Shown: piece by piece, positions 42,988 through 49,720 of the stretch
How the letters are laid out: every line of letters starts with the position of its first letter
Numbering within the stretch: the stretch's first letter is position 1
The notes under the pieces: generated by a model
What the model was told of the DNA's origin: nothing
The model's input: the letters and a program-made list of their open reading frames with translations, nothing else
Database searches by the model: none
Position numbers and translations under genes: made by a program
Assembly: GCA_031769625.1 (NCBI GenBank)
Contig: JAUIMM010000126.1
Coordinates: 3,124,001 to 3,188,000 of the forward strand
Direction of reading: 5' to 3'
Length of the DNA stretch: 64,000 bases
Origin: Taudactylus pleione
Lineage: Eukaryota > Chordata > Amphibia > Anura > Myobatrachidae

Positions 42988-45192
42988 ATATTTTACACTT
43001 CGTCTTAGTGGTGACATTAATATTTAGTATTGTGTGCGATATTGCTCTACAGATACGTCTGGGAGGGACAATAATGTGCGCTCTGTTGCACCCACTCTAT
43101 TTTACAGGTCAGGTGGTGCAGGTTTATGTGAGGAGGAGATGGTACAGGATGGATTAGGTGGTATAATCCACCAGGCCCTTCTAATGTCCCAGTCCCCTGT
43201 GCAGGAACCCCTTTTATAAGAGCTTCCTTTTATCTCAGGTCCTGGCTACTATTACGGGCTACTTTGTGGTGCCAGCTGCATATGGGGTTACCACAGCAGT
43301 CTGTTTTTTTCCCCTCAGGGATTGCCACAACAGATTAATGCTATGCAGATACCACCTGTGCCCCCGCCAGGGGTGGATGGCGGTTACCTCTACTGCCCTA
43401 CAGACTTGCTTCAGGAAGAGAAAGCCGCTAGGCCTTATAGGAGTCCTCTGGTGTCAGCATAGACCACACACATCTGAGATGTCATCTGATGACTGAGAGA
43501 TTGCGGATGTTATAACCCTGAATCCCCTCCACTGGAGTTGGAGACTCGGGTTGAGGTTACTATTCCTGCTTTGGTGTGAGCTGTCTGGGTCATAGAGGAT
43601 GTCGAACCAGCTGCTCTGTTCAAGCAGGCTCTGTTTGTACAAATAAAGGGCTACTTCTGCGGAATTCCCTTTATCGGATCATTTAGTTGATCGCAGGGCT
43701 ACAGCCTGGCGAACGCCTGGTTAGAGGTATCAACCTCAGGGATGTTTTGGCTGCGTGTTATCCATTTACAGAAGTTACTTGCACGAAATGGAACTCATCC
43801 CCTGCAGTGGCCATGTAATATGGTTAATTACAAGTGCAACGTTACCTATGCCTTCCATTTCTTCCCTGAAGTTTAGGAAGGTGGAGGTTTGCCAGAAGTC
43901 TATAAACCTTCCCTCAAATGCTTCTGAGGTCTCAGAGGGTTTTTTGGTTGGTAACATCAGAGATGCAGCTACACATATTGGGGAGGCTGCTCTGGATATC
44001 TGTCACCTGACTTCCAGTGTGTCGGCTGAAGCTGTGTTGGCTTGCCGTTTCCGGTGGTGGAGTTCTTAAACGACAGAGACTGTTTCCAAGAAAGTAGAAA
44101 AGGGAGGGGGTTTTAACCCCCTATTGTTCCTCAGCACACTGAATTATACCAGCAACAATATATGAACACTATATGGCAATAGAATTTCAGAGATATTGGT
44201 TGCATGCATTTGCAAATACATGGGAAGCTGCTAGGCCTTGTCACGACTTCTCTGTCACTAGCAGTCCCTAAAACTAACTGGTTCACGTGCGGGGCACAGA
44301 GCACCCCAAAAAACATCCAAGCCAGGTCCCCCCCAGGGCATCACACGAAAATGGAAAAAGAGTGACAGTGCAGTGTAAAGTATAGATGTGTGCGAGTAAT
44401 TAATAACACTGCTGTTAGTGTTCACTCTAGGTCCGGCGGCAGTCAGGGCGCCAGACCCTAGAGCAAGGGCACTTCTGTGCACGCGCCCGAAGAGGGGCGT
44501 GACCGATGAAAAGGGGGCGTGCCTTTATGGCGCGACCCCTTTTCGTCACTATTTGGGGCATGTTGGGCAACCCCAAAGCACCGCGGTCACTGGCATCCGT
44601 TCACCGGCGGTGACCGCTACTCTGCTGTTTCCCCACCCGCGGGCCGCAGTGTCCCTTGGGTGGGGAAACTGCAGAGCAGCTGTCGCTGTCAGTGAATGGA
44701 TGCCAGTGACCGGCCCCAAGAGTGACGAAAAGGACAGAACCCGCAGGCTGTTTCAGCGGGGTGCCGTGCTGGAAGGCAGGGTGCTTTCTGCCCTTCAGAA
44801 ATAGGGCAGGGCGCGGCGCCCCGCTTGAACAAGCTAGCGGTAACGCTAGCTGTTAGAATGCATTAGGTTATTGTCCTAGTGTGCTGTGACAGCAGGTTTA
44901 CCAGTGTCTCCTCTTATTTCACACAAAATAAAGTTAGTATAGGTTTCCTTTTAACTATTTCTTGCAGTACTTCATTTGCTGATACAATTCCATAGATGTT
45001 TCAGTGATGTATGTTCATATGTGAATCTAATAAAGACCACATGCTAGTAACTACTATGTTGCATTTTTATTTCTGCAGCTAAAAGCACTAGGATTCCCTG
45101 AAGGACTCGTGATACAAGCCTATTTTGCATGCGAGAAGAATGAAAATTTGGCCGCCAATTTTCTCCTACAGCAAAACTTTGATGATGATTGA
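18523..45192 (+). CDS. rad23b: RAD23B: UV excision repair protein / ubiquitin receptor (10 exons)
   Basis: Coding exons 18523-18588, 26691-26772, 27157-27236, 31234-31505, 32385-32440, 36811-36938, 39883-40018, 40267-40394, 41665-41826 and 45079-45192 join in frame to 407 residues; human RAD23B has 409. Every intron starts GT and ends AG. Domains in order are an N-terminal ubiquitin-like domain (1-76), a Pro/Thr/Ala-rich linker (77-185), UBA1 (187-228, motif MGY at 201-203), a second linker, the XPC-binding STI1-like domain (274-316) and UBA2 (365-404, motif LGF at 374-376). RAD23B binds and stabilises XPC for global-genome nucleotide excision repair, and it carries ubiquitinated proteins to the proteasome through the UBL and UBA domains. 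The Gly-rich segment before UBA2 and the total length favour RAD23B over RAD23A. The start has a strong Kozak context (gccaccatgc). No break is seen in the open frame. Confidence 0.97.
19546..20250. mobile_element. Nested palindromic MITE in intron 1, outer element
   Basis: Terminal segments are inverted copies: 'aattcagtgcgctgttgat' with 'ggcgcc' on the left, and 'ggcgctatcaacagcgcactg' and 'gaattgaatt' on the right. Arms continue inward through 'ttctcgcaac'. A second element (19752-20089) lies inside it. Confidence 0.8.
19752..20089. mobile_element. Inner MITE with 'ggcggaattcaatt' ends
   Basis: The ends ggcggaattcaatt and aattgaattccgcc are perfect inverted repeats. The direct repeat cagag flanks it (just before 19752 and from about 20089), consistent with a short target duplication. 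The interior is CpG-rich ('cgcggcccgc', 'gggcgcgat'). It inserted into the outer 19546-20250 element, so it is younger. Confidence 0.8.
20472..20620. mobile_element. MITE of the 'tactaagc...gcttagtac' family, intron 1
   Basis: Inverted arms: 'ttgtactaagtcttggagat' and 'ctccaaggcttagtaca', with the family core 'gataaagtaccaacc' and 'cagcctgtg'. Related to 61500-61672, and more distantly to 15164-15320 and 33815-33945. Confidence 0.75.
21004..21372 (-). mobile_element. MITE family 'gtgttcac(t)ctagg', copy 1 (intron 1)
   Basis: Reverse-strand reading begins gtgttcacgctagg and ends cctagtgggaacc. Internal 'ggcacgcccc', 'tgccaggcac' and 'ctgttttagcaggg' match the copies at 33245-33575 and 44412-44855, which are in plus orientation. 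Confidence 0.75.
21373..23139. other. Intron 1 sequence, nothing recognised
   Basis: About 1.8 kb without exons, clear repeat ends or coding pattern, apart from a short C-run near 22448. The open frames on the minus strand around 21759-22327 lack any known domain. Confidence 0.4.
23140..24095 (-). pseudogene. Old Tc1-like transposase of a second family, split by a MITE
   Basis: On the minus strand, from about 24060 down, the translation gives [13 protein letters not shown] (N-terminal helix-turn-helix), then jumps to a VKHVGG-like block, [17 protein letters not shown] and SDPKHTA. The first catalytic Asp region is therefore deleted, and the second-Asp motif has become SDPKHT. After the inserted MITE (about 23320-23716) it continues with ELNPI-stop-HLWKEL, LRRHP and LTQLE, the catalytic Glu having become a stop near 23270. 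This family differs from the two 221-bp inverted-repeat copies and is much older. Confidence 0.8.
23320..23716. mobile_element. MITE nested inside the old Tc1 copy
   Basis: It interrupts the transposase between SDPKHT and LNPI. The right end reads 'gaaccactcatctcta'; related 'gctcatctcta' ends occur in the 35660-36094 element. The interior has repeated 'ttttggttttagcaaaacc'. The left boundary is approximate. Confidence 0.6.
24100..24640. repeat. GC-rich repeat-derived segment with ZNF143-like motif
   Basis: CpG-rich island inside intron 1, starting with 'tgcaaaatacatgctatagc' and 'ggggacttaaa', which echo the 12625-13139 and 2560 elements. It includes a ZNF143-type actacagctcccagaat (24353-24369) and a run of 17 C (about 24562-24578). 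It could look like an alternative promoter, but repeat origin is the simpler reading. Confidence 0.45.
24641..25129. other. Intron 1 sequence, nothing recognised
   Basis: No repeat end, exon or coding pattern could be supported. Confidence 0.4.
25130..25495. repeat. C-rich degenerate minisatellite, intron 1
   Basis: Units of roughly 45-55 bases with 'ctaccccagcactgcc', 'caactgct' and 'cctaacctc' recur about seven times. The Pro/Leu-rich open frame is an effect of the repeat. Confidence 0.65.
25868..26384. mobile_element. MITE carrying a nested 'ttctcaaactc' MITE
   Basis: Outer ends 'aagctgggttcacacttag' and 'gtgtacctagctta' are inverted. Inside, about 26117-26285 is a second element ('caggttctcaaactcg', 'agtgaaataattagctcc', 'ggttctgaggaccgag') whose relative is at 27899-28055. 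A run of 13 G lies near 26320. Confidence 0.65.
26691..26772 (+). CDS. rad23b: rad23b coding exon 2 (residues 23-50)
   Basis: Acceptor tattcaatag, donor gtaaat, exit phase 1. Encodes the UBL helix ([18 protein letters not shown]) and the hydrophobic-patch strand QKLIYAG. Confidence 0.97.
26916..27096. mobile_element. hAT-like MITE in intron 2 with 8-bp target duplication
   Basis: The 181-bp element begins cagtgtttccctacc and ends ggttgggaatccctg, with longer inverted arms ('ggtcctcaaggcacac' / 'gtgtgccttgagga'). Flanks are cactcgat (26908-26915) and cactagat (27097-27104), 7 of 8 identical. It fills almost half of the 384-base intron 2. Confidence 0.9.
27157..27236 (+). CDS. rad23b: rad23b coding exon 3 (residues 50-76)
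   Basis: Acceptor ttcttattcag, donor gtaagt, exit phase 0. Completes the UBL domain with [18 protein letters not shown] and FVVVMVTK. Confidence 0.97.
27899..28055. mobile_element. 'ttctcaaactc' MITE copy, intron 3
   Basis: 'cacaggttctcaaactctg', 'gaatcacaagtgaaataatt' and 'gtgcacctgctgggtgacc' match the nested element at about 26117-26285. No coding capacity. Confidence 0.7.
28060..30110 (+). repeat. Probable decayed LINE (L2/CR1-like) in intron 3
   Basis: A 2-kb pyrimidine-rich stretch with short fragments reminiscent of the 3' part of LINE ORF2, for example [20 protein letters not shown] near 29607-29665. A similar C-terminal flavour occurs in 40895-41460. Stops and frameshifts are dense and no catalytic motif was found, so the call is tentative. 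A MITE sits at 29083-29379. Confidence 0.35.
29083..29379. mobile_element. MITE with 'ggcccccatacac' ends and internal palindromes
   Basis: Left end ggcccccatacacgg, right end complementary to ggccatactcggtg. The interior holds overlapping small palindromes built on cacgatat and atatcgtg (29098-29190). It interrupts the possible LINE. Confidence 0.65.
30111..30417. other. Intron 3 sequence, nothing recognised
   Basis: No repeat end or coding pattern was seen between the LINE-like stretch and the Harbinger-like element. Confidence 0.35.
30421..30973. mobile_element. PIF/Harbinger-like MITE with TTA target duplication, intron 3
   Basis: A 553-bp palindromic element with ends gggccgtattcagttag and, inverted, gggccgtattcaattag. 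It is flanked by TTA at 30418-30420 and 30974-30976. A 3-bp TWA duplication is typical of PIF/Harbinger. The interior is A/T-rich with 'ttttcgcc' and 'ggcgaaaa' motifs arranged as nested inverted repeats. Same family as 58288-59399. Confidence 0.85.
30977..31233. other. End of intron 3, polypyrimidine tract
   Basis: AT-rich intron end with tttttctttctttag before exon 4. No other feature is seen. Confidence 0.5.
31234..31505 (+). CDS. rad23b: rad23b coding exon 4 (residues 77-167)
   Basis: Acceptor ctttctttag, donor gtatgt, exit phase 2. Encodes the flexible Pro/Ala/Thr-rich linker after the UBL domain, ending in an acidic [13 protein letters not shown] stretch. This is the fastest-changing part of the family, so the exon is supported by splice sites, frame and composition. 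Confidence 0.93.
32385..32440 (+). CDS. rad23b: rad23b coding exon 5 (residues 167-186)
   Basis: Acceptor cttactatag, donor gtaagt, entry phase 2 and exit phase 1. Encodes [18 protein letters not shown], a segment well conserved among vertebrate RAD23B proteins just before UBA1. Confidence 0.95.
32441..33244. other. Start of intron 5, nothing recognised
   Basis: AT-rich intronic sequence with no supported element or exon. Confidence 0.4.
33245..33575 (+). mobile_element. MITE family 'gtgttcac(t)ctagg', copy 2 (intron 5)
   Basis: Left end 'ttcactctaggttcggtgcc', right end 'cctagcgggaacacta'. Flanks 'acatct' and 'acatcc' may be remnants of a target duplication. CpG-rich interior. Homologous to 21004-21372 and 44412-44855. 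Confidence 0.75.
33815..33945. mobile_element. Short MITE 'ggggtatatttactag', intron 5
   Basis: Ends ggggtatatttac and gtaaatacacccc are inverted. The interior has 'gcccatagcaaccaattag'. Resembles the ends of the 61500-61672 family. Confidence 0.75.
33946..35659. other. Intron 5 sequence with weak internal repeats
   Basis: No gene is seen. 'ccacccagctgcagt', 'gacattgtattgtacac' and similar blocks recur near 35195-35275 and 35395-35465 and, less clearly, 36120-36310, which suggests a diverged duplication of about 200 bases. Nothing else could be supported. Confidence 0.4.
35660..36094. mobile_element. Nested palindromic MITE, intron 5
   Basis: Outer ends 'gatgagcaggttcggatttt' and 'aaaatccgaact', with 'cgaacccgctcatc', are inverted. 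Inside are a second inverted pair ('ggtgtataaacacggtcag' / 'ctgaccgtgtatgcacc', about 35799-36040) and the perfect hairpin at 35715-35784. The 'gctcatctcta' end is shared with the 23320-23716 element. Confidence 0.8.
35715..35784 (+). repeat. Perfect 30-bp inverted repeat with 10-base loop
   Basis: 35715-35744 and 35755-35784 are exact reverse complements over 30 bases, with the loop gacttttgta. It is transcribed in sense as part of the rad23b pre-mRNA, where it would fold into a pre-miRNA-sized hairpin. It sits inside a MITE, so it is not evidence of a microRNA gene on its own. Confidence 0.9.
36095..36535. other. Intron 5 sequence, nothing recognised
   Basis: No clear repeat end or exon. 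Confidence 0.35.
36536..36660 (+). repeat. LINE/SINE-type 3' tail, intron 5
   Basis: 'gtaaggcgctgcagaac', 'tggcgccgtataaataaagg' and a following simple tail match the layout of amphibian L2/CR1-derived 3' ends, as at about 16605-16752. Confidence 0.5.
36811..36938 (+). CDS. rad23b: rad23b coding exon 6, UBA1 (residues 186-228)
   Basis: Acceptor gtttcttaag, donor gtaagc, exit phase 0. Encodes the first ubiquitin-associated domain with the MGY loop and the [12 protein letters not shown] helix, which bind ubiquitin chains on cargo. Confidence 0.97.
37447..39079 (-). mobile_element. Tc1/mariner element with 221-bp inverted repeats, copy 2 (intron 6)
   Basis: A 1633-bp copy of the 5324-6971 family in opposite orientation, flanked by TA at 37445-37446 and 39080-39081. 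Inverted repeats span 37447-37667 and 38859-39079. It makes up more than half of rad23b intron 6, antisense to the gene, with the splice sites left untouched. Confidence 0.95.
37701..38720 (-). pseudogene. Tc1-like transposase, start lost and frameshifted
   Basis: Same transposase as 5683-6717. Its ATG has become AAG (38718-38720). A 2-base deletion near 38347 shifts the frame after the LVSHK segment, and about 16 bases are missing near 38225. The first catalytic Asp is Asn (WTNETK, codon 38267-38269). The second Asp and the Glu remain. It keeps Trp where copy 1 has its second stop, so the two copies decayed independently. Confidence 0.92.
39082..39384. other. Intron 6 sequence, nothing recognised
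   Basis: AT-rich with no supported feature. Confidence 0.35.
39385..39665. mobile_element. G-rich MITE family ('ggttagg...ggcacc'), copy B (intron 6)
   Basis: 'gggttaggtctaggctgc', 'gattagggttaggcac' and the arm 'tttacttacctaaatcccc' with 'gtcgggatcc' match copy C at 52771-53249. Ends approximate. Confidence 0.7.
39883..40018 (+). CDS. rad23b: rad23b coding exon 7 (residues 229-274)
   Basis: Acceptor catgtttcag, donor gtaagg, exit phase 1. Encodes the GIPGDRE continuation of UBA1 and an Ala/Thr/Pro-rich linker. Confidence 0.95.
40267..40394 (+). CDS. rad23b: rad23b coding exon 8, XPC-binding domain (residues 274-316)
   Basis: Acceptor tttatttctag, donor gtaatt, exit phase 0. Encodes the STI1-like helices ([20 protein letters not shown], then [14 protein letters not shown]) that contact XPC and stabilise it. 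Confidence 0.97.
40395..40894. other. Intron 8, first part, nothing recognised
   Basis: AT-rich with poly-T runs. No supported feature. Confidence 0.35.
40895..41460 (+). repeat. LINE 3' end (L2-like), intron 8
   Basis: A short coding remnant ([20 protein letters not shown]) resembles the C-terminus of L2-type ORF2 proteins. It is followed by a 3' region ending in 'gtgcagcgctgtgtac' and 'aacaaatataagctaataat', the usual tail organisation. A 5'-truncated copy is the simplest reading. Confidence 0.5.
41665..41826 (+). CDS. rad23b: rad23b coding exon 9 (residues 317-370)
   Basis: Acceptor tatataacag preceded by a T-rich tract, donor gtaagt, phase 0 on both sides. Encodes the end of the XPC-binding helices, a short Gly-rich linker (GGQGGGGR) and the start of UBA2 ([11 protein letters not shown]). 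Confidence 0.96.
42231..44065 (+). mobile_element. DIRS-type retrotransposon, 5' fragment in intron 9
   Basis: Begins with the same terminal repeat as 49722 ('cttcagagtccatagggg', then 'gaccttggggt'), then a leader matching about 50230-50470 ('ctgcatacctc', 'accagacactgagtctg', 'tttctgcat'). It continues into gag-like sequence ending in the segment that matches 'gaagctgctttggatgtc' at about 51832. The rest, including reverse transcriptase and recombinase, is missing. Multiple stops are present. Confidence 0.8.
42951..42982. repeat. (TA)16 microsatellite
   Basis: Uninterrupted TA dinucleotides inside the DIRS fragment, likely variable in length between individuals. Confidence 0.9.
44412..44855 (+). 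mobile_element. MITE family 'gtgttcac(t)ctagg', copy 3 (intron 9)
   Basis: Left end 'tgttagtgttcactctagg', right end 'gctagcggtaacgctag'. The interior is highly CpG-rich with an internal inverted repeat of 'actggcatcc' and 'ggatgccagt'. Homologous to 21004-21372 and 33245-33575. Confidence 0.75.
45079..45192 (+). CDS. rad23b: rad23b coding exon 10, UBA2 and stop (residues 371-407)
   Basis: Acceptor tttatttctgcag. Encodes the LGF loop and the C-terminal helices of UBA2, the domain known to protect Rad23 proteins from proteasomal degradation, and ends QNFDDD followed by TGA at 45190-45192. Confidence 0.97.
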   Translation, partial: LKALGFPEGLVIQAYFACEKNENLAANFLLQQNFDDD

Positions 45193-46750
45193 AAACGAGA
45201 GACTGTATTTTTTATCTTCACACCAGTGCATTACACTAACTTTGCTCACTGGATTTACTGGGATGATTTGGGCTCATATCCACAATATTTGGTGTACGGT
45301 AGTAAAGGGTGGGAGGGTTAGGGTATTATTGGAACAGCTAGGACAAAGCATACATCTGCAATTTATTGAGCAGTTACAGCGATCAGCGTGTATTATGGAA
45401 AAGAGCAAAAAAAAGAAAAAATATATATATTTACAACCAAAATACAGCTTCAGCAGGCATTTATTCCCTTCTGAGATACCATCTGCTAACTTCTCTAGAT
45501 ATCACTTTACCTTCTCACTAGTGTTCTTAGATCCAGAAATTTAGTGTAATGCCCTGCTTCCTGTTTTCTTCTGACATTGGTATTGAGAATAGCCTGTGTT
45601 ACCAGAGAGAGTATTTTCTGGTGACACACTGTTATGGCCGTGTGAATTTTAGGGCTTTGAGGAAGCTTATAAGATGTAAATGCCAAAATAAATATAGGTG
45701 ATTATTTGCTGCTTCAACAAATAATTAAAGTCTGAAATTAGTGCACAGAAAACTTTTTTTTTTTTTTACATGGTAAATGCTGTGAAAGTAAATTCGGAAG
45801 ATCTTTCTTTCCAATAAATAATCTTTACTGATATTTAATTAAACCCTTATGGTGTGTGAAGTGGCCACTTTCTGTTCTGACTTAGAAAACAGTATTCACA
45901 CAGGAGTTTGATTTTTTTCTGTTTGTTTTTTTCCTTGCAGTTTAGAGAATTGAAAATGATAGCTTTCTAATTGCTCATTTACTTCAATTTTTACATTGCA
46001 GTAAAGATTTTTAAAACAATTGTTGCATGTTTTTGGTTTTGATGAAATCCACTTGGTGTGTTAAGTAACCTTTTTCAGTGTTTACTAGTTTTCCATGTCA
46101 GCCGAGAATGTGCAACCTCTTCAACCTGTCCAACCTATTTAATCCATGCTTGTCCTAAAACCACATCTATGTAAACCAGTCCAGTATCAATGCAAGCTAC
46201 ATATTGAAAGATAAATTGAAAGAAAAGGTTTTGTTTGTACTGTATAATCATTATTTCATCCCCCATACCAAAATATTCAGTTAGTCTTTCTGCTCTGAAG
46301 CTGGCATGACGGGGCTTGAGAGGTCATCACATCCTCTGTTATTTTCAGAGAAGGCATGACATATAATTGAATTGTAAGAACTATTTGTGTATGTACTACT
46401 TATACATCGGCTAAATGGACAGTTGAACAATCAGAGAAAAAAAAAATACCCAAAAAATTAATACACAACATTAAAAGTTCTCCTTGTATAGTGTTTGTTT
46501 ACATTTATTTGCTGTAGATTCAATTGTGGTTGCTGTGTGTTTTGTATGATGAGAGTGGCGTAATATCTGGTAGCCAGTATTGATATTTCAGTGCATCCTT
46601 TGCTGCTACTACTCTGCCACAAAGTTTTTGCTTTGAAAAACTCAATACATTACAACTTTGTAAATTATTTAGAACTAATGAGGGTTCATTTTTAACCATA
46701 TTGGATGTGGAGTGCATGTGTATAATAAACACTTATACATACACAGATAA
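45193..46750 (+). other. rad23b: rad23b 3' UTR with candidate polyadenylation signals
   Basis: Exon 10 continues past the TGA into AT-rich sequence without recognisable repeats. AATAAA hexamers occur at 45687-45692, 45813-45818 and 46724-46729. The last is followed within about 30 bases by a GT-rich stretch (ccatgttgtgg), so it is a good distal candidate. Mammalian RAD23B mRNAs have a long 3' UTR, which fits. The true end cannot be fixed from sequence. Confidence 0.6.
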
Positions 46751-46934
46751 TGGACGCTTCCATGTTGTGGAAAGTTTATTATGAAGTTTAAAAATAATCC
46801 AAAAGTTACATAAAACAGAATTATAACAGCAGAAGCTGTGTGGAAACATGGACATGCGCATCACAGTTCAGGGTGTGTTCAAGGGAATGGGATCAATGCA
46901 TTTCATTTTATGCATCACTATGTTGGGGTAACTT

Positions 46935-47125
46935 CGAGCAAGTGTTCTCAACACAGTCCCCAAGTAATCCCAACAGGTCATGTTTTGTGGATTTCTTTGA
47001 TCACACACAGGTCAGTTGATCTAATTTGTTGGGACAATATTCATACCACCTACTTCCACAGAGACAAATCCTCAACACGTGACCTGTTGGGAAAGCTTGA
47101 AAGGGTTGAGGTTGTGAACACTGGC
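46935..47125. mobile_element. hAT-like MITE downstream of rad23b
   Basis: Inverted arms: 'agtgttctcaacacagtcc' with 'aatcccaacaggtca' on the left, and 'tgacctgttggga' with 'gggttgaggttgtgaacact' on the right. Related in structure to 26916-27096. Confidence 0.7.
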
Positions 47126-49160
47126 TCTAGTGTTCAGCAAGATTTACATAGACTTAAGTAACATGATTGCAAAATAATTCACACTCCTTTGTTTAAAAGC
47201 AGCATACTTAAAGGCAGTATTTTTGCACTTAAGTGTCAAGTAATATGTGCTGCATAAAAGGGTTTAGGCAGATCATTATAATGTACAATGTTTTAATATA
47301 AATTTGCATCTGTCTATGAACATTAATTAAATGCCAGATACCTGCATTAGTATATATCATAATCTCTTAAATTATAAGACTAACATACAATTTCAGACCT
47401 TGAAAAGTCTGACACTGCTATATAAAATTAACTGTCTAAACCTTTAATTCCCATATATCAGCCTATTATATGCAGACTTTTAATTGTTAAATGTATAATA
47501 ATGTACATAGTACACACGTACCTTTCCTAAAGTATTAATTTGTTAAGTTAGGTCATTATCTGTACTTTAGTAGTTGTATGCAATTCTCTACATATAGCAC
47601 ATGTTGCAAAATTAACTTAGTAGCATTTTAAACCGCTTGTAGTCACTCTGCCAAAGATTAAAGTTATATATAATAGCCAGCACCAATGAGCCTCTGACAG
47701 TGTGCTTACTCTGGCCAATTACAGAAGACTAATTTTCAAAAGTTAAAATACATTGGCACCAATTTTACAAGATCAATATGACAGTGACTACAGTGTGCCT
47801 GATAAAAGAGCCAGAGTGTTTTGGTTAGTGTGCCTACTGTGGTTTTATGCTAGATATGTTTCCTTAAGCTTTGTAATAAACAGGTTAAATGTTCTATGGC
47901 ATGAAAGTGGACCCCTATTTGTATTTTATTTTACAATTGTTCTTGAAGTATAATTGGAAGCTGTAGACTTCACATCAAGGTCTTGCTGAAAATTGGGCTT
48001 TTAAAGGAAAAGCACAGCAAATTCAATCCATGGACTGGACGAATAGTGCTACTGGTGTAAATTTACTAAAGGTTGATTTTATTGTGTTCCTGAAGCTAAA
48101 TCTCACATTTACTAACAGACTATTTTTGATTAGGTTTTTAAGGGGCATATTCATTTGGAGGTGTGAATAGCAAAAATCCCACACCTGTGAGGTTTTTTTT
48201 TTTTTTTTTTAGATTTTGAGCGCTGGGACTTTTTTTCTCGCATCGCCAGAGCATGTTTGATTTTTCCTAAAATCCTTAATTTTAGGAAATATCAGCAGGC
48301 CTTTCTCTGGGTCCCCGGCAGAAGTTTCCAATTGGCTTAATTAGTCCTTAATTACTCACCTTCCGCAGCGCTGTCGTTTTCCTCCAGCGTTGGGGTCCAG
48401 TCTCCTGCAGCAGTGGTGAGAGCATGTCAGTGTCTGTGAGTGACCTCCCCATGTGTCTGTCCCTGTAACGGGTGCTAAGAGAACTTAAACGCCCAGCAGC
48501 CCCCGATGGAGGGGAGGCTTCCTGGAGCTGTGGAGACCCCCCAAGCAGGTAAGTAAAGAAAGAAAAAAAAAAATGTACTTGGTGTAGGGTTTTCAGTGCT
48601 GACAACCCCGCAACCACTTTTTTTTATTGGATACTGCGGTGTCGGAAGCGCACATAGGCCAAGGTTTTTTACAAGTACCTTTTCTTCTTGGTCCCATAGC
48701 TACCACATCTTGAATAAAGTATAACTTATTTTCTATCGCAGGGCTGCACTGATCAATAAAGCTGGATACACCCAGGCAGCAGTGGGCTTTTTTTTTTTTA
48801 CTTAAGATGCCTCCTGTGACTTTTGCATACTTCAGCACAGCCACCGCCTACAAAGACACAGCGTCTGTCTCTAAATCAGCTCCTGTGTCAGATGTGTGGG
48901 GGGGACAAAGGCTGTGCTGGTAATGAGCTTTGTGTGCAATGATGGAGAATGCAATAGTGGGCACATCTTTCTTACTATCAAATTGCCAATTTGTATTGTA
49001 AAGACATACCTCTGCCATGAAGATGAATAATGCTGCAATTTTTGGACCTAAGGACATTAACATGTATTAGGTCTGACAAGAAATACGTTTTACAATTTGT
49101 ATAGTTTGTGGTTTATAATTGACCATGTTTTATTTAAATCATAATTGGGGAAACATCATT
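47126..49160. other. Intergenic sequence, nothing clearly recognised
   Basis: No gene was found. A possible repeat terminus ('aaggggcatattcatttgg', about 48139) precedes a T-run and GC-rich text. Open frames on the minus strand at 48348-49063 have no recognisable domain. Confidence 0.35.
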
Positions 49161-49167
49161 TTTTCTT

Positions 49168-49720
49168 CAGGGTCCATAGGGACCCACAGGGATACCATGG
49201 GCATAATGTGATTGGAGAGAGCCAGGCACCAAACCGTTAAAGTTTTCAGCTCACAGGATGCCTCGGGTCCTCCCCCATATATGCCCCCAACCACAGGCCT
49301 TCAGTTTTTCATTTGGTGCGGCAGGATTCAGATGCATCTTTGCAATGGGACTGCTCAGGCAGTCCTAAGCTTTTATGTTTTATTTTCTCTGTTTCTCTTT
49401 CATCCACCAGGGGACACTGGGGATAGACAGGTGGTTGAGAGGAGCTGGCACTTTAAATCTTTAAGTGTGAGTGACTCCTCTCCCTCTATCCCCCAGAAGC
49501 CGCAGTTTTAGAAATGTGCCCGAGAGAGTTGGTCACATATGGCTGAGCTCCAGCCCAAACTTAGTATTTTTATCTTTATTTTAAACTATCTACAGTTAAC
49601 TGACCTCTGAGGTCAGGAATTGTGGATTCAGGTCCCATCTGGGGTGATAGACTTTATTTCAACAGTTTTATCAATAGAGGTAATTTTTTTTTTTGTTTTT
49701 GCAAGCTGTCGCTTGACAGA
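49168..49720. repeat. Older DIRS terminal fragments next to the main DIRS copy
   Basis: 49168-49330 repeats the terminal sequence of the main element ('cttcagggtccataggg', then 'ccacaggga') and its downstream text ('ttttcagctcacaggatg', 'ccatatatgcc'), with more divergence. 'caccaggggacactggg' at about 49405 looks like the terminus of another DIRS family. This suggests repeated insertion of related elements at one place. Confidence 0.5.

Noticed and set aside
48348..49063. Minus-strand open frames downstream of rad23b
   Set aside because: They overlap each other, have Lys- or Phe-runs from poly-A/T tracts and contain no known domain or splice pattern.
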